The position numbers were made by a program, and so were the translations under genes. A DNA stretch of 64,000 nucleotides from Zygnema cylindricum. Lineage: Eukaryota; Streptophyta; Zygnematophyceae; Zygnematales; Zygnemataceae. Every line of letters starts with the position of its first letter. Position 1 is the stretch's first letter. The stretch is taken from NCBI GenBank assembly GCA_037447655.1, contig JBBHKE010002720.1, forward strand, positions 126,001-190,000. Direction: 5' to 3'. The notes below the pieces were generated by a model. It made no database searches. It saw only the letters and a program-made list of their open reading frames with translations, and was not told the DNA's origin. Of the stretch, positions 56,925 to 64,000 are shown in pieces.

Positions 56925-59900
56925 ATGGAGGTCTCAGAGTTTCAGGTTATGGGCCCACCCTCTAGGGTACCAATATTTAATGGAACTGGCTTCATATACT
57001 GGGAAAGTATGATGATAGGAGCTCTATGCGAAAAAAGGTTTTGGGGGATAGTGAGTGGACGATTGGGGCGTCCATGAAGTCTTGGAATTCCTCCAGGGTT
57101 TAAAAGAAGCAGATTCACCAGGAAAGAGGATTCACCTTCAACGGAGGAAACAAAGGAAGGAGAGGTGGTGGACAAAGGAAAGGAGAAGGAGGCGACCACA
57201 CCAATAGCAACTGGTTTAGCATTCATGTCACCTATTCCGAGGAACGAGGAGAATGATACTGAAACCTGGGACTTCAACAATATGGCGGCAAAGCACTTCA
57301 TCCTACGCCATCTCACTCAAGGACTTGCATGTCCTCATTTGCAGGTAGAGAGGGCATCCGATCTTTGGATGGCTCTCATAGAGATGTACCGAAGTGGTAC
57401 GATTGAGCAACAACAGTTGGCTGATCAGAAAGTTAAGGAGTATGTATACAAAGGGGGAAATATGTTGGATTTTTGCAATGAGCTTGCTACACTCTTCATG
57501 GAGCTAGAGAGTGCGGGTAAAGTTTTTAGTGAAAAAGAAAAAGTTAACTGTTTACTAATGAAGTTACCTGATGAGTTCGAGAACATAGTCAACCGTGTGC
57601 AGGACTTGCCGGACTCAAGGTGGATATGGAACTCAGTGGTAGGGATGATTCTCGTTCGAGAGAATACGATTGAGATCCGAAGGGGAGGAAAGAGTGGCCA
57701 AGCCTTGGCAACAGCGACCGATTGGAGGAACAAGGATTCCCGAAAACCAGTCAGAAACTATGGGGGTAGGGAGCGGGAAAAACAGGTTGGCGAGTTCGAA
57801 CCAAGGGCTCCCAAAGGTTTATGTCATTTTTGTAAGAAACCTGGGCACTATATGGCAGAGTGCACCAAGCTAACCGAGCTTCGGTTAAAGGAGGGGCAGA
57901 CTGGTGGTACCCCGAGAGGAAAGAAAAAGGCCCTTGTCACACAGGTACTTGAGGCGGAATCCGAGGACGAGGACGATGAGCTCCTTTTGGATGAGGAGTT
58001 GGAGGCGAAAACTGAGGTTGAAATTCCACGAAGGCAGAAATGTGCTTACGGTGGATTGAAAGGTGAAGCAGGCTGGATTATAGATTCAGGTGCCTCAATG
58101 CACATGTGTAAGGATAGACACCTGTTCACTAAGATAAGAAAGATTCCCACCGTAGAGATAGAGTACGGGGATGGGAGGATAGTCACCACTACTCTTGTAG
58201 GATCGGTAGATCTGAAAGTGTTAGTTGAAGGAAAGACATCCATATTAACATTCTCCGATGTATTGTTTATTCCGGAGCTGAACAAAAACCTTATCTCTAC
58301 ATCAGTATTAGATGATAAGGGTTTTTTCACTAGCACTAGGGAATGAGTCTTTACTGCTAGTTTTGAGGAGGATGTCTATTTCATTGCTGAGAAAGGTAGC
58401 CATGGGATGTTTAGGCTGATCTTAAGTAATGAAACGAAGAAACTTTATTATGCTGGTGTTCATGATATTATGATGTGGCATAAGAGGCTTGGGCATGTGA
58501 ATCTAGATAAGTTAAGAGAGATGAAAAAGATGGGAGTGGTGGAAGGGATTCAGTTCAGTGAGAGTGATGATATAAGTGATTGTAGTGGGTGTGCTCAAGG
58601 TAAAGCACACAGATTACCCTTTCCAAAAACAGCCACCTACAAGGGAGAAAAACTTCTAGATCTAGTACACACAGATATTTGGGGACCGGCTAGAGTGCCC
58701 TCACCGGGGGGGAAGAGATTTATGATGACTATAACTGATGATTGGTCTCGGTATTCCCGAGTATATTTTTTGAAAAACAAGTCAGAAGCTGAGGACTGTT
58801 TTAGACAATATAAAGCATGGAGCGAAAAACTCCATGAAACTCCAATCAAGAGAGTAAGGAGTGACAATGGTGGAGAGTATACTTCTAACCAGTTTGAGGA
58901 TTTTTTGAGGGAAGATGGGGTTCAACACCAAAAGACAGTGCCAGAAAATCCTGAACAGAATGGGGTAGCTGAAAGGTTAAATAGAACACTAAGTGATAGT
59001 GCTAGAAGTATGTTGTCGGATAAGAAGATAGGAAAAAGGTTTTGGGCAGAAGCAATGAACTGTGCTAATTACCTCAAAAATAGAGTTCTTACTTCAGCTA
59101 TAAAAGATCAAACACCTTATGAGAGATGGACAGGCCGGAAACCAGACTTATCTCATTTAAAGGTTTTCGGCAGTCAAGTATTCAGTTTAGATACTGATCG
59201 GTCCAATTGGAAGCTAGATCCTAAAGGAAAACCGGGATACTTATTAGGATATGATGAGGATGTTAAAGGATATAGAGTTTATGATCTAAAAAGAGAAGAT
59301 ATAATCTTAGTAAAGCATCTAGTAGTTATGGATGAAGGAAAGTCTGTGGATCCCTTCAAATATACAAAGTCAGTAAAAATCAGATTTGAGTCAGAAAATT
59401 CTGATGACTTTGAGCTTCCTAACTATCCAGGTTTTAGAGACGATGACATTCTTGCAGCAACAAATCAGACCGAAAAGGACTCGGCTGTGGAAACTCCAGT
59501 GACAACTCTACTCGAAGCGGAAGACGTGGTGGAAATTGATTCGGAATCAAGGGATAGGGGAGAAGCCGAGTTTGTTCGAAAGAATCCACGAGAACCATCT
59601 ATTCCGGCCTCAGATTTTGAGGGAGGGAGGAGAAGTAGCAAAAGACTGCAAGAAAAACAGGTTAATAACAAGGTAACTAAACTATCTCATCAAGATGAAC
59701 CTCAAACTTATCGAGAGGCGATGACTTGTCCAGAAAGAAACCGGTGGAAGACAGCCATCAATGAGGAGATGGCTTCAATCATGGCAGCCGATACTTGGGA
59801 GCTGGTGGACTGTCCACCTAACCGAAAACCAATCGGTTGTAAGTGGGTTTTCAAACTGAAACTGAACCCAGATAACACAATCGAGCGCTACAAGGCCTGA

Positions 59901-61283
59901 TTAGTGGCAAAGGGATTTACACAAAAGGAAGGAATTGACTACGAGGAAACCTTTGCCCCAGTGGTCAGATTTCCCTCCGTCCGCATACTTCTTAGTTTAG
60001 TAGCGGCGGAAGACATGGAAGTGCACCAGATGGACATCAAAACAGCCTTTTTGCATGGAGAATTAGAAGAGGAGATCTTCATGCGACAACCCGAAGGGTT
60101 TGTGGAAGAAGGAGAGGAGAGTAAGGTATGCCGGCTGATTAAATCTCTTTATGGTTTGAAACAGGCGCCCCGACAGTGGAATAAGAAGCTTGATGAGTTT
60201 CTTACCGGTCTAGGATATATTCGGATCAGCTCAGATCACTCAATCTATGTTTTCGAAGATGAGGAAGGTTTTATATTTATTGCAATTTATGTTGATGATT
60301 TGCTTGTTTTAAGTAAATCAATGGAAAAAATTAATAAACTGAAAACCGATCTTAAGGGGAGATTTGAAATGAAGGATATGGGGGAAGCAAAATATATTTT
60401 GGGAATTCAAGTAGAGAGAGACCGAAAAAGAAAAATTATAAGATTGACTCAAAAGGAAGCAATAGGAAACATGCTTGAAAAATTTCAAATGGATAAAGCT
60501 AATAGTTGTACAACTCCAATGGAATTGAAGAAGGGAAGTGAGGGGAGTGAGGAAGAAGGAGTCATAGTCTTAGACGAGGAATTATCTCCTGAAGAACAGA
60601 AGTTCATGCAGACTATTCCTTACAGGCAAGTAGTGGGAAGTCTAATCTATTTTATGAATTGTACCCGGCCGGATTTAGCTGCAGCTGTAGGAGTGCTGAG
60701 TAGAAGTCTAAATGCTCCCACTAAGAAGGATTGGGAGGCAGCTAAGAGAGTCCTTAGATACTTGGTAGGAACTAGAGATCTATGGTTGCATTTGGGTGGG
60801 GAGAATACTGACATCACTACTTGGAGTGATGCCAGTTATGGTGATGCTCCGATGAGGAGATGTACTTCTGGATATGTATTATATGTGGGTGATGGGGCTT
60901 GCTGTTGGAGTAGCAAACAGCAAAAGGTTATTGCTCAGTCCACCATGGAGGCTGAGTATATGGCCTCTTGCTCTGCTGTAAAAGAATTGATGTGGGTCAA
61001 GTCTTTGCTTGGTGAGCTTGGTCACCTTAAGAGTGGTGTGCAGAAAATATTTTGTGATAATCAGGCAGCAATCGCTATTTCTGCCAATCCTAAACACCAT
61101 TTTAAAGCCAAACACATGGACATCAGACTCAGCTTTGTTAGAGAGAAAGTAGAAAACAAAATAATCAGTTTAGAGTACAGACCAGATAGTGAGATGGTAG
61201 CAGATATGATGACCAAACCTGTGCCTTCCCCTAAGCTAATTTTTTGCAGGGAGAAGTGTGGTCTGAAATTAAAGATTGACTAG
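56925..61283 (+). pseudogene. Element J gag-pol: one 1453-codon frame with three TGA codons
   Basis: Single frame from ATG 56925 (in the LTR) to TAG 61281-61283, with no frameshift. In-frame TGA at 57075-57077, 58344-58346 and 59898-59900. Domains: Gag with CCHC (57822-57863), aspartic protease DSGA (58083-58094), integrase HHCC (58479-58592) and D-D-E at about 58671, 58863 and 58971 (GVAE), acidic hinge (about 59390-59560), RT with YVDD (60288-60299), RNase H from TTWSDASYGD (about 60819) to DMMTKPVPSPKL. All catalytic signatures are intact. The TGA positions read TTA, GGA and CGA in relatives or by context, so they look like point mutations; readthrough is an open alternative. Confidence 0.93.
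56945..56959 (+). other. Element J primer-binding site (half-tRNA-Met type)
   Basis: GGTTATGGGCCCACC, identical to element E, first base after the LTR and in frame within Gag (codons for Q-V-M-G-P-P). Confidence 0.82.
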
Positions 61284-61296
61284 AAAATAAGGGGAG
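61284..61296 (+). other. Element J polypurine tract
   Basis: AAAATAAGGGGAG between the stop codon and the 3' LTR. Confidence 0.85.
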
Positions 61297-62345
61297 TGTA
61301 GAAACTAATGGTTTTATTAGTATTTTCTAGGTCTGAAAAGAAATATAGAAGTCGAGGCAATCTATCTCTAACTTCTCTCTCCAACTCTCAAACTTGTCGC
61401 AGTCACTGAGAAATTGGAGAGGAAGCTAGAGCCATGGCTACCTTGGCTATCCTGAGGTTTACGGGAATTTTATATTAGGGTTTATATATTTAATTAAAAT
61501 GTATGTGCCGGCGGCAGGATTTGATCCTTGTACCTGCCGGCCGGCAGACACAATGTAGCCGGTAGCCTTAGCCGTTTCATCTAGCGGTAGTGTTACATAG
61601 CATATAGTTTGATAATCATTTATATATGTATACAAGCGATAAACCATTTAACTAGAATTAATTACGGGATACATAGATCCAGTAATATGTAATGTACGAC
61701 TTACGGTACGGACATAAATCAGTACCGCGCATTTGTTTCGTAAATGAAACAAATATCGCGCATGTATTTATTACGGCTACGATTAAAGCCGAATTTAATC
61801 GGACGGCCGGGATTAGCGCCGAGATCGCGGAGGAAGATTTCGGCGGTTTGTGGCCATCGCCACATCGGATGACGCGTGGCAAAATTCCGTTGGATTGTGG
61901 AAACTCCGGAGATTATGGCACCGAATCCGGATTTGACATGTGTCGACATTTTGGCCATGTCGTACAATGTCCGTACATAAAGTACACCGGCAGCTGTACT
62001 TTTGCGTACGGAACTCAATTCTGATTGGTTCCGTACATCAGTAGATAGAGTCTGTGAGAGAGATAGGACTTAGAAAAATTAGAAGATAGGACCCTCTCTC
62101 CCAGAGAGCTTCTGTACAAAAGGTCAACTTTGACCCTCCATAACTTACTGCTCAGGGGAGCAAATTCAGAGATTCTTTTTGCTATTGACTCAGGGGAGTC
62201 TTGTCTTCACAGGGGTGAAGTTGGTCAGAGTTTTTGTCTGCCAGGGTGGCAGTTATTTTTGCTTAAACACAAAGGGGTCAGGATTATCCTAGAGGCTTCT
62301 TGGAAGCTGTCCACTCTGAGGACTTATGGAGGTCTCAGAGTTTCA
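61297..62345 (+). repeat. Element J 3' LTR
   Basis: 1049 bp, nearly identical to the 5' LTR; differences seen are G/A near 61359, two in the CCTGCC(T/G)GCCGG...GA(A/C)AC hairpin, A/G in TACAA(A/G)CG and A/G in TTGGAA(A/G)CTG. Confidence 0.96.
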
Positions 62346-62350
62346 CCCCC

Positions 62351-63510
62351 CACATCTACCATCAAAGATACATCACCCTAAGCTGAGGTTGGAACACTCA
62401 TGCCACAAGCATAGTAGATACTCATTGGAGATGTTTGCTACAGATTTGTAAAAGCCGCTTTGTTCCAGCACATATGGGCAGATGCTCCCGTGTCTATGAT
62501 CCATCCTGCATCTTTTGGACCCTCCATTGCAGCCGCCATAGCAAATAGCTCCGCCTCCTCTTGCTCATTGAAGCTTAGAGACTCATCTGCATCAGTTGCG
62601 GAAGCTGAGAAAAGAGCATTTCCACGGGAAGGATTTCTAGAAAAGCCTCTCTGATACTGGCTTTGCTGCTAACCTAGCATGTATAAACCTGTTTCATTAG
62701 CCTTCTTCAGTTTTGGACAGTACCGGTATCCATGACCCTTCTCGGAACAATAAAAACAAGTAGTAGTAGATGGCCTATCTATCTCTCATTAAACTTATTC
62801 TGATTCTGGTTAAATTGACTCCTGTTCTGATTAATCTGATTTCTTTTGTCAAAGTCTATGGCAAATGCTTCAACTTTTCCTTCTCCTTGAAGGAGTGTAG
62901 TATTAGTCTCTTCCTCCAATATAAGATTATACGCTAACTGAAATGACCAGCTAGCTTTATCATGCCTTTTTAATTAAACATTCACACCCTTAATGCTACT
63001 AGGGAGACCTCTAATAAGCACAGCTGCTTGTTGAAACTCAAGAAATGACCCCCCAACAGAAGAGTGAGCATCAATGAGGGCACGAAAATTGTCACAATAC
63101 TCGACCATAGTTCCCCCCGAGTATTTATTTCCCCAAATTTTTCAAGCCACCAGCAACTCCTCTTGAACATTCGCTCTCTCAAAAGCAGATTTTAGTGATG
63201 TCCAAATCTCACTCGCCTTATTTTTTTTCAATCGAGACATGACCAAATTTTCTAAAATACAAAAAATAAGATTGTTCCTTGCAATAGAATTCTTTTTCCC
63301 CCAAGATGGATCTGTTTCATCAAGGGAGCCATCCAAGACCCCCAATAAGTCAGCAGTTTCAAACGATGATTCAACCATCGCCGCCCAGTAAGCATACTTT
63401 TGGCCATTGAAGATAAGAATTCTTGACGAAAGGCTCTTAACCTGTTGTTCTACAACCACTGTTGCAGGAGGAGGACCAACAGTAGTAGTTGAAGTAGACA
63501 TGAAAAACAA
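62351..63510 (-). pseudogene. Element I Gag and protease, proximal part
   Basis: On the minus strand from the LTR-embedded ATG region (63510/63501; MSTSTTTVGPPPATVVVEQQVKS...). Gag includes FNGQKYAYWAAMVESSFETADLL and WTSLKSAFERANVQEELLVA; frames break after 63142. The CCHC knuckle CFYCSEKGHGYRYC is near 62715-62757, and the protease motif IIDTGASAHMCW is near 62468-62500. J inserted at 62345/55896, shortly after. This Gag is of a different family from the others here. Confidence 0.86.
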
Positions 63511-64000
63511 CAGAAACTATCAAAGTACCTACTCAACAACCAACTTTGAACTGACACAAAATATGACTCAAAAGGCCAATATGCTTCAAATGTGCCACAG
63601 TGATTCGCGATACAATAAAATGACAATTCCCAAAATTGCAGCCAAAATGACCAAGTAAACCATAAGATATGAGGTTTGGAAGTTTCCCAAAAGCTCCCCT
63701 CATAAAATCATATTCGCAAAACTGGATTCTACAAAATTGGCTAAGTCCTAAGTTATATACTCACAGTGTGTATCTAGTGATCTACACTAATTTGGGTAAT
63801 CAATTCTACGGTTATTATTCTGACTAACGACAAAGCATCCTACCTGTACGTCACTGTACCTTAAAATCCTAATTTTTATTTTCTAAAAACCTGATTAATG
63901 GAACACTATTTTTTTTATTACACTAAACTACAAACCAATGTTATTTGGATATTGACATATATTGAACCGTACACAAAACGTTCCAACCGTACACAAAACG
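63443..64000 (-). repeat. Element I 5' LTR, cut by window edge
   Basis: Starts TGTTGTTCTACAACC at 63443 and matches 53622 onwards at roughly 87%. It contains the gag start codon(s) within its last 70 bp. The window ends inside it. Confidence 0.86.

Larger units (their letters stand above)
55896..56944 (+). repeat. Element J 5' LTR
   Basis: 1049 bp, TGTAGAAACTAATGG...GAGTTTCA. From 5' to 3': antisense tRNA-like stretch with hairpin TGCCGGCGGCAGG...CCTGCCTGCCGGCA (about 56104-56145), GTAC stem-loop (56570-56610), GGTCAACTTTGACC (56721-56734), three AGGG-loop hairpins (56749-56819), gag ATG (56925). Confidence 0.96.
55896..62345 (+). mobile_element. Element J: youngest complete copia element, 6.45 kb
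   Basis: Perfect CCCCC target duplications (55891-55895, 62346-62350). 5' LTR 55896-56944, primer site 56945-56959, gag-pol 56925-61283, polypurine tract 61284-61296, 3' LTR 61297-62345. I count five differences between the 1049-bp LTRs (about 0.5%). It lies inside the protease-to-integrase region of element I. Gag-pol is one continuous frame interrupted by three TGA codons only. Confidence 0.97.
53622..64000 (-). mobile_element. Element I: copia element, interrupted by element J, 5' LTR leaves the window
   Basis: Minus strand: 5' LTR 63443 to beyond 64000, decayed primer site 63428-63442, Gag and protease (62351-63442), element J insertion (55896-62345), rest of pol (54667-55895), polypurine tract (54652-54666), 3' LTR 53622-54651. 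The two LTRs differ by roughly 13% over the first few hundred bases compared, so it is old. A large internal deletion removes most of integrase and RT. Confidence 0.88.

Overview
This window is intergenic, repeat-filled DNA of a land plant. The plant signals are a degenerate piece of nuclear 18S rRNA gene, LTR retrotransposons whose primer-binding sites match plant initiator tRNA-Met, and the absence of any intact host gene. Species or clade cannot be fixed from the sequence. Almost every base is Ty1/copia-type LTR retrotransposon in nested layers; I label the elements A-J from left to right.

Layout. 1-2919: element A (minus; cut by the window edge), inserted in element B (minus, 2920-4546). 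4547-5699: an LTR of the TGTTGTTT family. 5700-7763: C-terminal part of a non-LTR-retrotransposon-like ORF split by a solo LTR (5999-7316). 8551-14025: element C (plus), carrying a solo LTR (10998-12170) and an internal deletion. 14042-17646: element D (plus), a gag-only element whose two ends are both inverted duplications. 17925-19656: LTR fragment (minus) split by a solo LTR (18100-19098). 19657-26100: element E (plus, complete, about 1% LTR divergence). 26415-27341: LTR of another family. 27342-31521: element F (minus), split by a solo LTR (28745-30107). 31522-32377: AT-rich DNA with a 50-bp minisatellite, into which element G (minus, 32378-38617) inserted. 39934-46389: element H (minus). 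46390-49735: probable remnant of a DNA transposon with CGACAAC-type palindromes. 51091-53621: LTR fragments around an 18S rDNA fragment. 53622 to the right edge: element I (minus), split by element J (plus, 55896-62345), the youngest element (about 0.5% LTR divergence).

How it works together. The copia elements share one plan: LTR, then a 14-15 nt primer-binding site complementary to the anticodon arm of initiator tRNA-Met (half-tRNA priming), then one gag-pol frame in the order Gag (CCHC knuckle), aspartic protease (DSGA), integrase (HHCC, DDE), reverse transcriptase (YVDD), RNase H, polypurine tract, LTR. The gag ATG lies inside the LTR, so the primer site is also coding sequence. The LTRs carry conserved non-coding structures: a tRNA-like box A/box B module antisense to the element, a GTAC-rich stem-loop in U3, and a run of short hairpins with AGGG loops in the predicted RNA leader. 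One family (LTRs at 26415 and 52431) instead uses the usual tRNA-Met 3'-end primer site.

All calls are from reading the sequence and translations; no database search or alignment program was run.
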